Source: CAYGZL01 sp964354345 | Lineage (GTDB): Bacteria > Chloroflexota > Anaerolineae > Anaerolineales > UBA4823 | Direction: 5' to 3' | Length of the DNA: 40,105 nt | Assembly: GCA_964354345.1 (NCBI GenBank) | Contig: CAYGZL010000159.1 | Coordinates: 1-40,105, forward strand | Program-made: the position numbers and the translations under genes | Part shown: positions 25,586-34,971 of the stretch, piece by piece | Layout: each line of letters starts with the position of its first letter | Position numbering within the stretch: the stretch's first letter is position 1 | Notes under the pieces: generated by a model | Database searches by the model: none | Told to the model about the DNA's origin: nothing | Seen by the model: the letters and a program-made list of their open reading frames with translations, nothing else

Positions 25586-26566
25586 ATGCAATACATAAAC
25601 TTAGGCCATACCGGATTAATCGTCTCCCGTATCTGTCTGGGAGCCATGACCTATGGTACCTCGCAATGGCGAAGCTGGGTGCTCAATGAGGATGAGAGCC
25701 GACCTTTCATCCAGCGTGCCGTTGAAGCAGGGATTAATTTCTTTGACACTGCTGATATGTACTCGCGCGGGGTGAGTGAAGAGGTGCTTGGTCGGGCATT
25801 GAAAGATTACAGCCGTCGGGATGAAGTGGTGATTGCTACCAAAGTTTACAGCCCGATGGGTGACAAACCCAACCAGCGCGGCCTTTCCCGAAAGCATATC
25901 ATTCATTCGATTGATGACTCGCTGCGCCGTCTGGACACCGATTACGTTGATCTCTACCAGATCCACCGCTGGGATTCCGAGACACCTATTGAAGAAACCC
26001 TGGAAGCCCTGCACGAAGTGGTCAAATCTGGGAAGGCGCGCTATATTGGCGCTTCCAGCATGTACGCCTGGCAGTTCGCCAAGGCCCTTTACCTGGCTGA
26101 CCAGCATGGATGGACGCGTTTTGTCTCCATGCAAAATCACTACAACCTGGTTTACCGGGAAGAAGAGCGCGAAATGCTACCTCTCTGTCGAGCAGAGGGT
26201 GTTGCTGTAATCCCCTGGAGTCCCCTGGCGCGCGGCTTCCTGGCCGGAAATCGCCAGAAAGAACGTTTTGGCGACACTGTGCGGTCCAAAACGGATGATT
26301 TCGCTCATCACCTATACTATCAAGACACGGATTTCGCCATTGTCGACCGGGTGATATCGCTCGCCCAGCAACGTAAGGTAAGCTCGGCGCAGATCGCCCT
26401 GGCCTGGATGCTGCACCAACCTGGCATCACCGCTCCCATCATCGGTGCCAGTAAAATGTACCAGCTTGATGAAGCCCTGGCGGCCTTAAACATCCAGCTC
26501 TCCCGGGAAGAATTGAACTTCCTCGAAGAGCTTTACCAACCCCACCCCATCCTGGGGCATAGTTAA
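25586..26566 (+). CDS. Aldo/keto reductase
   Basis: A 326-aa NADPH-dependent oxidoreductase with a TIM-barrel fold. The catalytic tetrad is visible: D54 and Y59 in NFFDTADMYSRG, K86 in VVIATKVYSP, H127 in DLYQIHRWD. C-terminal cofactor-binding segments include IPWSPLARGFLAG and the TAPIIGASK region. It is closest in style to the AKR family of YajO/YghZ-like proteins. It is 17 bp downstream of gatA and probably cotranscribed; its substrate is unknown and no link to tRNA amidation is implied. Confidence 0.93.
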   Translation: MQYINLGHTGLIVSRICLGAMTYGTSQWRSWVLNEDESRPFIQRAVEAGINFFDTADMYSRGVSEEVLGRALKDYSRRDEVVIATKVYSPMGDKPNQRGLSRKHIIHSIDDSLRRLDTDYVDLYQIHRWDSETPIEETLEALHEVVKSGKARYIGASSMYAWQFAKALYLADQHGWTRFVSMQNHYNLVYREEEREMLPLCRAEGVAVIPWSPLARGFLAGNRQKERFGDTVRSKTDDFAHHLYYQDTDFAIVDRVISLAQQRKVSSAQIALAWMLHQPGITAPIIGASKMYQLDEALAALNIQLSREELNFLEELYQPHPILGHS

Positions 26567-26583
26567 CCGAAATAAGGCAGTTT

Positions 26584-27597
26584 ATGAGTAGAGCTTTTAA
26601 AGTCGTCATCCCAATGGCGGGTTTGGGGGCTCGGATGAGACCCCTCACCTGGAGCAAACCAAAACAGTTGGTCAGTGTGGCGGGTAAACCGATCATTGAC
26701 CATGTTCTGGATACCCTCAAGACCACACCCAATTTTGAAACCCTCGAACTGATAAATATCGTTGGTTACCTGGGCGATCAGATCGAGGCCTATTTGCGCG
26801 AGCATTACCAGCATCTCAAAATGCACTTCGTGGTCCAGGAAAACCCTACCGGACAATCGCATGCCATCCAACTGGCTCGAGAGTTCCTGACCGAAGGCCC
26901 GATTCTGATCGTCTTTGCCGACACGCTGATCGAAACCAATCTGTCCTTCCTGGTCGACGAAAGCGCGGATGCCATCGCCTGGGTAAGGTCGGTGCCTGAC
27001 CCACGGCGGTTCGGGATCGTTGAAGTGGATGAGGATGGTTGGGTGCAACGTTTGATTGAAAAACCTCAATCCCTGAATAACAATCTGGCAGTTGTTGGGT
27101 TCTATTACTTCAAAGATCCTCAAAGGCTGTTAGACGCCATCACTGAACAAATGAAGAATAACATCAGCCTCAAAGGTGAGTTTTACCTGGTCGATGCGAT
27201 AAATATTATGCTCCACCATGGTTTGAAGATGCGAGTTAATAAAGTAGATGTCTGGCTTGACGCCGGCACGCCCGAAGCGCTGCTCGAGACTAACCGCTAC
27301 CTGCTAGAACACGGGCTGGACAACAGCAGCGCAGCCTCCCAACGCGACGGCGTAGTGGTAGTCCCACCCGTCTTTATTCATCCCACCGCCCAGGTGGAAA
27401 AATCTATCCTGGGACCGCATGTCTCCGTCGGCGCCGGATGTAAAGTAACCAACAGCATTATCCAGAACTCGATCCTGGAGGATGAGGCGCAAACCACCAG
27501 TGTGATCCTGGAAAGCTCGTTGGTCGGACGTCGTGCGGAGCTACGCCGCCGGGCTGGCATCGTGACCGCAGGCGATAATACAATTGTGACTTTATAA
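26584..27597 (+). CDS. Sugar-phosphate nucleotidyltransferase with hexapeptide-repeat tail
   Basis: A 337-aa enzyme of the RmlA/GlmU-like type. The nucleotide-binding loop is GLGARMRPLT (residues 13-22) followed by K25-P-K, with FADTLIE around 112-118 providing a metal ligand and WLDAGTPEALLETNRY near 220-235. The C-terminal third (about 262-337) has isoleucine/valine-rich hexapeptide turns (IHPTAQVEKS, ILGPHVSVGAGCKV) typical of a left-handed beta-helix. It activates a sugar-1-phosphate as a dTDP-, UDP- or GDP-sugar; which one is not certain. It could supply cell-surface glycans. Confidence 0.9.
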   Translation: MSRAFKVVIPMAGLGARMRPLTWSKPKQLVSVAGKPIIDHVLDTLKTTPNFETLELINIVGYLGDQIEAYLREHYQHLKMHFVVQENPTGQSHAIQLAREFLTEGPILIVFADTLIETNLSFLVDESADAIAWVRSVPDPRRFGIVEVDEDGWVQRLIEKPQSLNNNLAVVGFYYFKDPQRLLDAITEQMKNNISLKGEFYLVDAINIMLHHGLKMRVNKVDVWLDAGTPEALLETNRYLLEHGLDNSSAASQRDGVVVVPPVFIHPTAQVEKSILGPHVSVGAGCKVTNSIIQNSILEDEAQTTSVILESSLVGRRAELRRRAGIVTAGDNTIVTL

Positions 27598-27642
27598 ACA
27601 ATATGTCACCTGCTCTCCTGGTGATCCAACAAAGGAGTTTAT

Positions 27643-28806
27643 GTGAATAAAACCTATCTCGCCCACCGTGTTGCTACATTAAAGCCTTCTGGAATTCGCA
27701 AATTTTTCGATATTGTCGCCACAATGAAAGATGTCATCTCCCTGGGCATCGGGGAACCAGACTTCAACACCCCCGATCGAATACTCCAGGCCGGCATCCA
27801 ATCGTTGCAAAGAAATGAGACACATTACACCTCCAACGCCGGGTTGCTGGAACTGCGCCAGGCTCTCGCCCAGCACCTGAATAACCTTTACAATGTTTCC
27901 TACGATCCTGGAACCGATCTTGTCATCACCGTAGGTGTATCGGAGGCTTTATACCTGGCAATGACTGCCCTGTTGAACCCCGGCGAGGAGGTGATCATCC
28001 CTACCCCCTGTTTTGTCGCTTACCAAGCCGAGGTTATCCTGGCGGGAGGCGTAGCAGTGGAAGTGCCCAGCCGTATCGAGGAGAACTTCCAACTCCGTCC
28101 CGACCAGATCGAAGCGGCCATCACCCCGCGCACCAAAGCGATCCTGATCGGCTACCCGAACAACCCGACCGGAGCAGTCGCTTCGCAGGAGGTGCTGCTG
28201 GAACTTCTGCAGGTGGCTGAGAAGCACGACCTGATTGTCATCTCCGATGAAATTTACGACCAGCTTGTCTACGGCGTAAACCACGTTTGCTTTAGCTCGC
28301 TGCCGGGTGCGCTGGCGCGCACCCTGGTGCTGGGTGGTTTCTCCAAAGATTATGCCATGACTGGCTGGCGGATTGGCTATGCAGCCGGTCCAGCCAGCCT
28401 GATGGCGGGATTGCTGCGCACCCACCAATACACAATTATGTCCGCGCCAACGATGTCCCAGGCGGCAGCCCTCGAAGCGCTACATGGCTCGGAAAATTAT
28501 GTCGAGGAAATGCGTACCGAATACGACCGGCGGCGGCGTTTAATCGTCGGTGGTCTGAACCAGTTAGGCTTACCAACCTTCGAGCCGCACGGGGCTTTCT
28601 ACGCCTTCCCCAATATTACTGCCTCCGGCATGGACGACGAGACCTTCGCCCAAAAACTACTCCAGGAAGAGCGCGTGGCTGTCGTGCCAGGCGCCGCTTT
28701 CGGACCAGGAGGCGAGGGGTATGTGCGCTGTTCATACGCCACCGCCTACGAGAAAATCGAGGAAGCGCTACGCCGCATCGAGCGTTTCATGCGGCGCTAT
28801 GGATAA
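27643..28806 (+). CDS. Class I/II PLP aminotransferase
   Basis: A 387-aa fold-type I enzyme close to aspartate / aromatic aminotransferases of the thermophile type. GIGEPDFNTP is at about 35-44, YPNNPTG at 171-177, SDEIYDQLVY at about 201-210, and the PLP lysine K235 in GGFSKDYAMTGWRIGY. The start is GTG at 27643 with AAAGGAG seven bases before; an ATG two bases earlier is out of frame. The stop overlaps the gatB start by eight bases (28799-28806), so the two are coupled. The donor and acceptor are not certain; an aspartate or aromatic amino-acid role is most likely. Confidence 0.93.
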   Translation: MNKTYLAHRVATLKPSGIRKFFDIVATMKDVISLGIGEPDFNTPDRILQAGIQSLQRNETHYTSNAGLLELRQALAQHLNNLYNVSYDPGTDLVITVGVSEALYLAMTALLNPGEEVIIPTPCFVAYQAEVILAGGVAVEVPSRIEENFQLRPDQIEAAITPRTKAILIGYPNNPTGAVASQEVLLELLQVAEKHDLIVISDEIYDQLVYGVNHVCFSSLPGALARTLVLGGFSKDYAMTGWRIGYAAGPASLMAGLLRTHQYTIMSAPTMSQAAALEALHGSENYVEEMRTEYDRRRRLIVGGLNQLGLPTFEPHGAFYAFPNITASGMDDETFAQKLLQEERVAVVPGAAFGPGGEGYVRCSYATAYEKIEEALRRIERFMRRYG

Positions 28807-30334
28807 TCCGGTGACCAACAGTCGCTCTGCGAGCAACTCCGCAGCTGTTGATTACGAGGCTGTCATCGGCCTGGAAGTCCACGCCGAGTTGCAGACGCGT
28901 TCCAAGATGTTCTGCGCCTGTCCAGTGGTCGATTCTACCCAGGTGGCGCCGAACACCGCGGTCTGCCCGGTTTGTGCGGGCATGCCCGGAACACTGCCAG
29001 TGGTCAACCGGCGAGCGGTAGAATTCGCCTTACGCGTTGCTCTAGCCCTGGAATGTAAAATCAACCTGACCAGCATCTTCGCCCGTAAGAATTACTTTTA
29101 CCCCGACCTGCCGAAAGGCTACCAGATTTCTCAATATGAACAACCGCTGGCGCAAGATGGGCGCCTGTTTATCGAAACCTCCCAGGGTGAACGCCTGGTG
29201 CGTATCCGCCGGGTTCACTTGGAAGAGGATGCCGGGAAGTTGACCCACATTACCTCTACCGGCAACGCTTACTCACTGGTTGATTTGAACCGGGCCGGCG
29301 TACCGCTGCTGGAAATTGTTACCGAACCTGACCTGCACACCCCTGAGGAAGTGCGCGCCTATGCTATGGCGTTGCGCTCCCTGCTGCGCTATTTGGGGGT
29401 GAACTCTGGTAATATGCAGAAAGGTGTGCTGCGAGTCGAACCGAACATTTCCATCCGCCCGGTCGGCAAGAGCGAGTTTGGCACACGCAGCGAGATCAAA
29501 AATCTGAACAGTTTCCGCGCCCTCGAGCGCTCTGTGGCGTATGAAATTGAGCGCCAGAGCCATCTGCTACGCCAGGGTCAAGCTGTTATTCAAGAGACGC
29601 GCGGTTGGGACGAGCAACGTGAGGTCACTTTCACCCAACGGATTAAGGAAGGCGCGGATGATTACCGCTACTTCCCTGAGCCCGACCTGCCGCCGTTAAT
29701 CATCGCCCCTGCCAGGATGGAGCAGGTGCGTCTCAGCCTACCTGAGCTTCCTGGGGTAAAAGCCCGTCGCTTTCAAGAACAATACCGACTCAATCCCTAT
29801 GATGCCAGCGTCCTGACCGTAGAACCCGCAGTGGCTGATTTCTACGAGCAGACAGTCCATGCCGCGCCCGAAGCCACGCCGAAAGTGGTCGCCAACTGGA
29901 TCACCGGAGATCTTTTCGGTTTGCTGAACCAGGCTGGGGCATCAATCGAGGCGGGGCAGATCACGCCCGACAATCTGGCCGAGTTGATCCGCATGACTGC
30001 ACAGGGTGAGATCAACCAGACCACAGCCAAGGTGGTGCTAAACGAGATGTTCCAAACCGGACGTACCGCCGTAGCGATTGTTGGTGAACGGAACCTGTGC
30101 CAGGTATCGGACTCTAACTTGATCTCCAGTTTGGTACAAACCGTCCTGGCCGAGAATCCGGACGCCGTGGCTGCTTATCTTGCTGGAAAGACTACCGTGG
30201 CGCGCTGGCTGTTCGGCCAGGTGATGCGAATGGCTCATGGACAGGCCAATCCCCAGGTGATCCAACGCGAGTTAGATGCGCAGTTAGCTGAGGCCGAGGC
30301 AGGAAAGATGTCACCCGGATCGATTGAATACTGA
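28799..30334 (+). CDS. gatB: Asp/Glu-tRNA amidotransferase subunit B
   Basis: A 511-aa GatB, the kinase/transamidase subunit that phosphorylates the mischarged aminoacyl-tRNA and adds ammonia from GatA. Family start YEAVIGLEVHAELQT is at about 18-32, with the zinc cysteines CAC and CPVC following, then YFYPDLPKGYQISQYEQPL. The YqeY/GatB tail domain occupies the last 150 residues (LSELPG region to GSIEY). The ATG at 28799 lies inside the aminotransferase gene; a longer in-frame start has no family support. It is separated from gatCA by three unrelated genes. Confidence 0.95.
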   Translation: MDNPVTNSRSASNSAAVDYEAVIGLEVHAELQTRSKMFCACPVVDSTQVAPNTAVCPVCAGMPGTLPVVNRRAVEFALRVALALECKINLTSIFARKNYFYPDLPKGYQISQYEQPLAQDGRLFIETSQGERLVRIRRVHLEEDAGKLTHITSTGNAYSLVDLNRAGVPLLEIVTEPDLHTPEEVRAYAMALRSLLRYLGVNSGNMQKGVLRVEPNISIRPVGKSEFGTRSEIKNLNSFRALERSVAYEIERQSHLLRQGQAVIQETRGWDEQREVTFTQRIKEGADDYRYFPEPDLPPLIIAPARMEQVRLSLPELPGVKARRFQEQYRLNPYDASVLTVEPAVADFYEQTVHAAPEATPKVVANWITGDLFGLLNQAGASIEAGQITPDNLAELIRMTAQGEINQTTAKVVLNEMFQTGRTAVAIVGERNLCQVSDSNLISSLVQTVLAENPDAVAAYLAGKTTVARWLFGQVMRMAHGQANPQVIQRELDAQLAEAEAGKMSPGSIEY

Positions 30335-30383
30335 TCTAATGAATAGAAATTAATACATAAATCGCAAAACAGGAGTATTTCGA

Positions 30384-31676
30384 ATGGCAGAATTAATCAA
30401 CGCTTTTCAGATGGCTCAACGTCAGTTTGACCATGTCGCAGGGTTGTTAAACCTGGATCCACAAGTAGCCGAAATGCTGCGCTGGCCAATGAGAGAGTTC
30501 AAATTCATGATTCCCGTGCATATGGACGATGGCTCAATCCGTGTCTTCTTTGGCTACCGGGTGCAGCACAATGATGCCCGCGGCCCGGCCAAAGGCGGCA
30601 TCCGTTTCCATCCCTCCGAAACCTTGGATACCGTGCGCGCCCTGGCAACGTGGATGACCTGGAAAACCGCCGTGGCGGATATTCCCCTGGGAGGTGGCAA
30701 GGGCGGTGTGCCGGTTGACTCGGCCACCCTCACCGTACGGGAGAAGGAACGGCTATGCCGGGGATGGATTGACCAGATGTGGCGCAATATCGGCCCACGC
30801 CAGGATGTCCCGGCGCCGGATGTGGGTACCACACCTCAAATGATGGGCTGGATGATGGATGAGTATTCCAAACTGGTTGGCCAATACACCCCGGGCGTGA
30901 TCACGGGCAAACCGATCGGTGGGGGTGGTTCGCTGGGCCGCAAAGAGGCTACTGGTTTCGGTGTCATCTATACCGTCCGCGAAGCAATGAAACACCTCAA
31001 ACTTGATCCGACCCGGTCACTCGCCGCGATCCAGGGCTTCGGCAACGTTTCCCAATATGCCGCAATTGGTTTCAGCGAGTTGTTGGGGGGGAAAGTTGTC
31101 TGTGTCTCATACTGGGATCGCGCGGATCGCATACCCTATACAGTCAGCCACCCGAATGGTGTCAATGCCCGCTTCCTGCAAAGTATTACCGACCAATATG
31201 GCACCATTGATAAAGATAAGGCTCGCACAGCTGGTTATTCCATCGAAGACGGCGACGCCTGGTTATCTAAAGATGTCGATGTATTGATCCCTGCAGCTTT
31301 AGAAGGTCAAGTTACCGGCGACAGCGTCAAACGCATCAGCAGCCGCGTACGCGTGATGGCGGAAGGCGCCAATGGCCCTACCACCCCAGAAGCCGACGAA
31401 GTCTTAAAACAAAACAATGTATTCGTCATCCCCGACTTTCTGTGCAACGCTGGCGGCGTCACGGTTTCCTACTTCGAGAGCGTACAAAACGACATGAACT
31501 TCTATTGGACCGGCGAGGAAGTCTTACAACGTCTGGACACTAAAATTACCCAGGCTTTCCACAGCGTTCTGGAACTGGCCGAGAGTGAGAAAGTCTATAT
31601 GCGCGACGCGGCTTACATGGTCGCCATTGCCCGGGTTGTGAAAGCGATGGAACTGCGCGGCTGGTTCTCTTCTTAA
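30384..31676 (+). CDS. gdhA: Glutamate (Glu/Leu/Phe/Val) dehydrogenase
   Basis: A 430-aa NAD(P)-dependent oxidoreductase that interconverts glutamate with 2-oxoglutarate plus ammonia. ARGPAKGGIRFHP is at about 65-77, the active-site WKTAVADIPLGGGKGGV holds K94 and K106, and the Rossmann turn is AIQGFGNVSQYAA near 210-220. The C-terminal segment DFLCNAGGVTVSYFE is conserved. The length fits the hexameric small-GDH class. An AGGAG ribosome site precedes the ATG. Cofactor preference (NAD or NADP) cannot be fixed by eye. Confidence 0.95.
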   Translation: MAELINAFQMAQRQFDHVAGLLNLDPQVAEMLRWPMREFKFMIPVHMDDGSIRVFFGYRVQHNDARGPAKGGIRFHPSETLDTVRALATWMTWKTAVADIPLGGGKGGVPVDSATLTVREKERLCRGWIDQMWRNIGPRQDVPAPDVGTTPQMMGWMMDEYSKLVGQYTPGVITGKPIGGGGSLGRKEATGFGVIYTVREAMKHLKLDPTRSLAAIQGFGNVSQYAAIGFSELLGGKVVCVSYWDRADRIPYTVSHPNGVNARFLQSITDQYGTIDKDKARTAGYSIEDGDAWLSKDVDVLIPAALEGQVTGDSVKRISSRVRVMAEGANGPTTPEADEVLKQNNVFVIPDFLCNAGGVTVSYFESVQNDMNFYWTGEEVLQRLDTKITQAFHSVLELAESEKVYMRDAAYMVAIARVVKAMELRGWFSS

Positions 31677-31692
31677 ATTTATTGCCGACCCC

Positions 31693-31712
31693 CCGTCGAA
31701 TATATTCGACGG
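31693..31712. repeat. Perfect 20-bp palindrome between gdhA and the next gene
   Basis: CCGTCGAA (31693-31700), TATA, TTCGACGG (31705-31712). It ends 12 bases before the ATG at 31725, just upstream of the GAGG ribosome site. There is no T tract, so it is not a typical terminator. It could be an operator or an mRNA hairpin controlling translation. Confidence 0.6.
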
Positions 31713-31724
31713 CGATGAGGTACT

Positions 31725-33620
31725 ATGCCGACGATTCGCCGGATATATCAGTACGCTATCACCTTTATTAGCCTCGAGATGATCCTGTGGGGGGTCTGCG
31801 GGCTGGCGCGGCTGGCTTTCGCTGGTTTGAGCCTCCCGGCAAATACATCTCGCCTCGCTGGTACGCTCTCACTGGTATTGGCTGGCCTGCCTGTTTTCGC
31901 CTTTCACGGGTGGCTGGTTCAACGCAGTCTGGCGCAAGATCCTGAGGAACGCACCGCCCGCAGCCGCGCCTTCTTCCTCTACGGAGTACTTTTATCCACT
32001 CTCGGTGCCAGTGTTGTAAACTTTCTGGCATTGCTTAACCGAGTGGTTCTGGTGGGTTTCCGCCTGGACTCTGCACTCGGATTCTCCAAGGGTCAGGGGA
32101 GCGTACTCGAAGACCTGGTCATCGTGGCAATCAACCTGCTTGCGGCTGGCGGCTTTACCCTGATCTTACGCAACGATTGGCGCCACCTGATCCTTTCTGG
32201 TGAGTACCCAGACGGTGCTATTGCCGAGCTGGCACGCGTAAGGCGGTTGTATCGCTATATCTGGCTCTTCATTGGAATGGCTCTAGGGACGCTGGGTCTG
32301 GCGCAGCTTATTCAATCTGGTTTACAAGGTGGACAGGCATTTCCTGACACAAACCTGGCTGGCCTGGCGAATGGGCTGACTCTGCTGCTGGTTGGCCTGC
32401 CAACCTGGATTATGGCCAGCCGTCTGATCCGGCGCATCCTTGTTGAGCCTACCGGCGCCAGGTCATTCATCCGCCTGGTTGCTCTCTATGGTATCGTCTT
32501 TATCAGTGTAGTCGTGGTACTGGCTTCAGCCAGCCAGGCGCTGGATTGGGCACTGCGTTCTTTGCTGGCGGGTGAATTAGCAATCGGTCCATTACTCAGC
32601 CAGATGGCCACCCCACTCTCGCTGGCCATTCCTTGTATAGCTATCTGGATTTATTACGGTCGCCAACTCGACTTGGAGATGCGCCTGTTAGATCAGGCAG
32701 TGCAGGCTTCGCTTTCCAATAGCTCCTTACTCTACCCTCAGGCGCGCCACGCCAGCCTGCAGCGATTGTACTTCTATGTCCTGGCATTCCTTGGCCTGGC
32801 AGCTGCGTTTATCGGTCTCCAGCTCTTCCTGGGTTATTTCCTGGATATGGCCGCTGGCATCCCGCCACTGGCGCCCGGGATGCGTAACAATCTGGCTGAT
32901 GCGCTATCCTTGCTGATCGCTGGCCTGCCGCTGTGGATCTTCTCCTGGCGACCTATGGCGCGCCGGGCTGCTCAAGAGGGCGCGCCAGGCGACCACGCCC
33001 GCCGATCGCTCTTCCGTAAAAGTTATCTCTACTTGATATCCTTCTCTGCTGTCATTGGTGGGATGATCAGCACTGGTGCCATGCTGTACCAACTCCTGAA
33101 CCCGCTGTTCGGAAAAGCCGAGCCCGACTTCGTTTTCCAGATTCTGCAACAGTTAAAAACCTCTTTGCTCTTCTGGCTGATCCTGGCCTGGCACGGAGGA
33201 GCCCTGCGCACTGACCAGCGTCTGGCGGAGAAAGCCCTGGCTCGCCTGCACGCCCAATTCCCCGTACTGATTCTGGCTCCAGACGAAGAGGAACCCGAGG
33301 CGACCGGCGGTTTTGCCGGGCAAATCGTGCGCGCCCTACACCAGCAAGCACCTGCCATGCCTGTGGCAGTGCACTATTATAGCCAGGGCGTTCCCGATGA
33401 AACTCTTTCCATGGCGCGGGCGGTGATCCTGCCCGCCGAATTGATCGCCCGACCTGCGGAGGCCATACGCATCTGGCTGCAGTCTTACCCAGGCCCGCGC
33501 CTGGTAGTCCCCACTCCGGTCAGAGGTTGGGTATGGGTGTCTGGACGCCGGACGAGCATGCTCACCCTGGCCAACCAGGTCGCCCAGGCAGTGCGCCGTC
33601 TGGCTGAAGAGAAAACATAA
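31725..33620 (+). CDS. Polytopic membrane protein with three DUF5671-like repeats
   Basis: A 631-aa membrane protein built from three tandem repeats that start near residues 5, 172 and 343. Each begins with a charged Arg/Tyr helix (RRIYQY, RRLYRY, QRLYFY) and contains the shared core L-S/T-L-x-x-x-GLP-x-F/W at 48-58, 218-228 and 394-404. About 12 membrane helices are predicted in total. A soluble C-terminal domain (about 512-631) begins FPVLILAPDEEE and has alternating strands and helices of unknown type. The DUF5671 label is by resemblance only. No transport or enzymatic motif is visible, and no function is claimed. A GAGG ribosome site precedes the ATG. It may be cotranscribed with gdhA. 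Confidence 0.8.
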   Translation: MPTIRRIYQYAITFISLEMILWGVCGLARLAFAGLSLPANTSRLAGTLSLVLAGLPVFAFHGWLVQRSLAQDPEERTARSRAFFLYGVLLSTLGASVVNFLALLNRVVLVGFRLDSALGFSKGQGSVLEDLVIVAINLLAAGGFTLILRNDWRHLILSGEYPDGAIAELARVRRLYRYIWLFIGMALGTLGLAQLIQSGLQGGQAFPDTNLAGLANGLTLLLVGLPTWIMASRLIRRILVEPTGARSFIRLVALYGIVFISVVVVLASASQALDWALRSLLAGELAIGPLLSQMATPLSLAIPCIAIWIYYGRQLDLEMRLLDQAVQASLSNSSLLYPQARHASLQRLYFYVLAFLGLAAAFIGLQLFLGYFLDMAAGIPPLAPGMRNNLADALSLLIAGLPLWIFSWRPMARRAAQEGAPGDHARRSLFRKSYLYLISFSAVIGGMISTGAMLYQLLNPLFGKAEPDFVFQILQQLKTSLLFWLILAWHGGALRTDQRLAEKALARLHAQFPVLILAPDEEEPEATGGFAGQIVRALHQQAPAMPVAVHYYSQGVPDETLSMARAVILPAELIARPAEAIRIWLQSYPGPRLVVPTPVRGWVWVSGRRTSMLTLANQVAQAVRRLAEEKT

Positions 33621-33635
33621 AACTACCCTGGATTC

Positions 33636-33664
33636 TTGGCAAAATCGATTCCCTCGTTTATACT
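33636..33664 (+). promoter_or_regulatory. Sigma-70-type promoter of dnaN
   Basis: TTGGCA at 33636-33641, a 17-bp spacer and TATACT at 33659-33664. Predicted start near 33671 gives a leader of about 72 bases, ending in a GGAG ribosome site. Confidence 0.65.
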
Positions 33665-33742
33665 CCATCTCGTAAGAATATTGAGTAAATCACCCACCCG
33701 ATAAGCGGATCCGGCGGATTCATCCGAGGAGAAAATAGTAAT

Positions 33743-34894
33743 ATGAAAGTAACCGTCTTACAAGAAAATTTATCGCGAGGGTTGAGTACTGTCTCGCGAG
33801 CAGTATCGCCACGCAGTACACTGCCCGTACTATCTAATATCCTGGTAGCGACGGATGAAGGCCGTTTGCGCCTATCGGCCACCAATCTAGAGTTGGGAAT
33901 CACATCCTGGATCGGCGCAAAAATTGATGAGGAAGGTTCTACAACCGTGCCGGCGCGCACCTTTACCGATCTGGTCAGCACCCTTGCGGAAAAAAATGTC
34001 AACCTGTCGCTGGCCATCCGCACACAAACCCTGAATATCCGCTGCGGCGCTTCCAACACCGATATCAAGTGCATTGACGCTCAGGAATTCCCGCCTATGC
34101 CGGTAACCGATCTATCGCAGGGCTTACTGCTCAATGTTGCTGATCTGAAAGAGATGATCCAACAGGTAGCCTTCGCCGCCTCGACCGCCACCGATGAAGC
34201 GCGACCAGTGCTGACCGGGGTAATGATGACGGTGCGCGGCAACAAGCTCACCCTGGCAGCAGCCGATGGCTTTCGTCTCTCAGTGCGCAAGGCTGAGCTT
34301 TCGACTCCGGCTGCTCGTTCAGTCAGCGCCATCGTCCCCGCCCGCGCCTTGATCGAGCTGGCTCGCATCGCTTCCGACGGCGATCAGCAGATCACCATGG
34401 CTCTGCCAACCGGGCGCGGTCAAGTGATCTTCCGCCTGAGGGATATCGAGCTCATCTCACAGCTCATCGAAGGTAACTACCCCGATTATGAGCAAATCAT
34501 CCCCCATCACTGCGAAACGCGCGCCATCATCTCTACTTCTGCTTTCCAAAAAGCCTGCAAACAGGCCGAAATATTCGCCCGCGAAGGCTCTCACATTGCC
34601 CGCGTGAACATCCAACCGGGCACTGAGTTACAGCCCGGTACCGTAGAAATTTCTGGTCAGTCGGAAGAAACCGGCTACAATCAGAACCTGGTCGACGCTA
34701 CTATTGAGGGACCAGGCCTGGTAATCGCCTTCAACGTACGCTTCTTAAGGGAAGTGATGGATATAATCCGCACACCCAACTTTGTTCTAGAGACCACCCA
34801 CAACACCAGCCCGGGTGTGATCCGTCCGGTGGGCGCCCAGCCGGAGGCGGGCGAGTTTTTCCACGTCATCATGCCGATGCACCTCGGTAATTAG
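33743..34894 (+). CDS. dnaN: DNA polymerase III subunit beta (sliding clamp)
   Basis: A 383-aa clamp with the three-domain DnaN pattern: MKVTVLQENLSRGLSTVSRAV at the start, LPVLSNILVATDEGRLRLSATNLELGI, mid-protein ATDEARPVLTGVMMTV and AADGFRLSVRKAEL, and a C-terminal HVIMPMHLGN that forms the usual end near the protein-binding cleft. The dimeric ring tethers the replicative polymerase to DNA and recruits repair factors. The gene has its own promoter. dnaA, recF and gyrB, which often adjoin dnaN, are not in this window, so the locus does not mark oriC by itself. Confidence 0.96.
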   Translation: MKVTVLQENLSRGLSTVSRAVSPRSTLPVLSNILVATDEGRLRLSATNLELGITSWIGAKIDEEGSTTVPARTFTDLVSTLAEKNVNLSLAIRTQTLNIRCGASNTDIKCIDAQEFPPMPVTDLSQGLLLNVADLKEMIQQVAFAASTATDEARPVLTGVMMTVRGNKLTLAAADGFRLSVRKAELSTPAARSVSAIVPARALIELARIASDGDQQITMALPTGRGQVIFRLRDIELISQLIEGNYPDYEQIIPHHCETRAIISTSAFQKACKQAEIFAREGSHIARVNIQPGTELQPGTVEISGQSEETGYNQNLVDATIEGPGLVIAFNVRFLREVMDIIRTPNFVLETTHNTSPGVIRPVGAQPEAGEFFHVIMPMHLGN

Positions 34895-34971
34895 CCCGAA
34901 CCCGGAATCGCAGAGGTAGACCTGGCGACTCATCCCTGCTGGATTGTTTTCTGCGCGGGAAGGTGACTTGT

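Noticed and set aside
33743..34894. dnaN as a marker of the replication origin
   Set aside because: No dnaA, recF, gyrB or DnaA-box cluster was seen near it.
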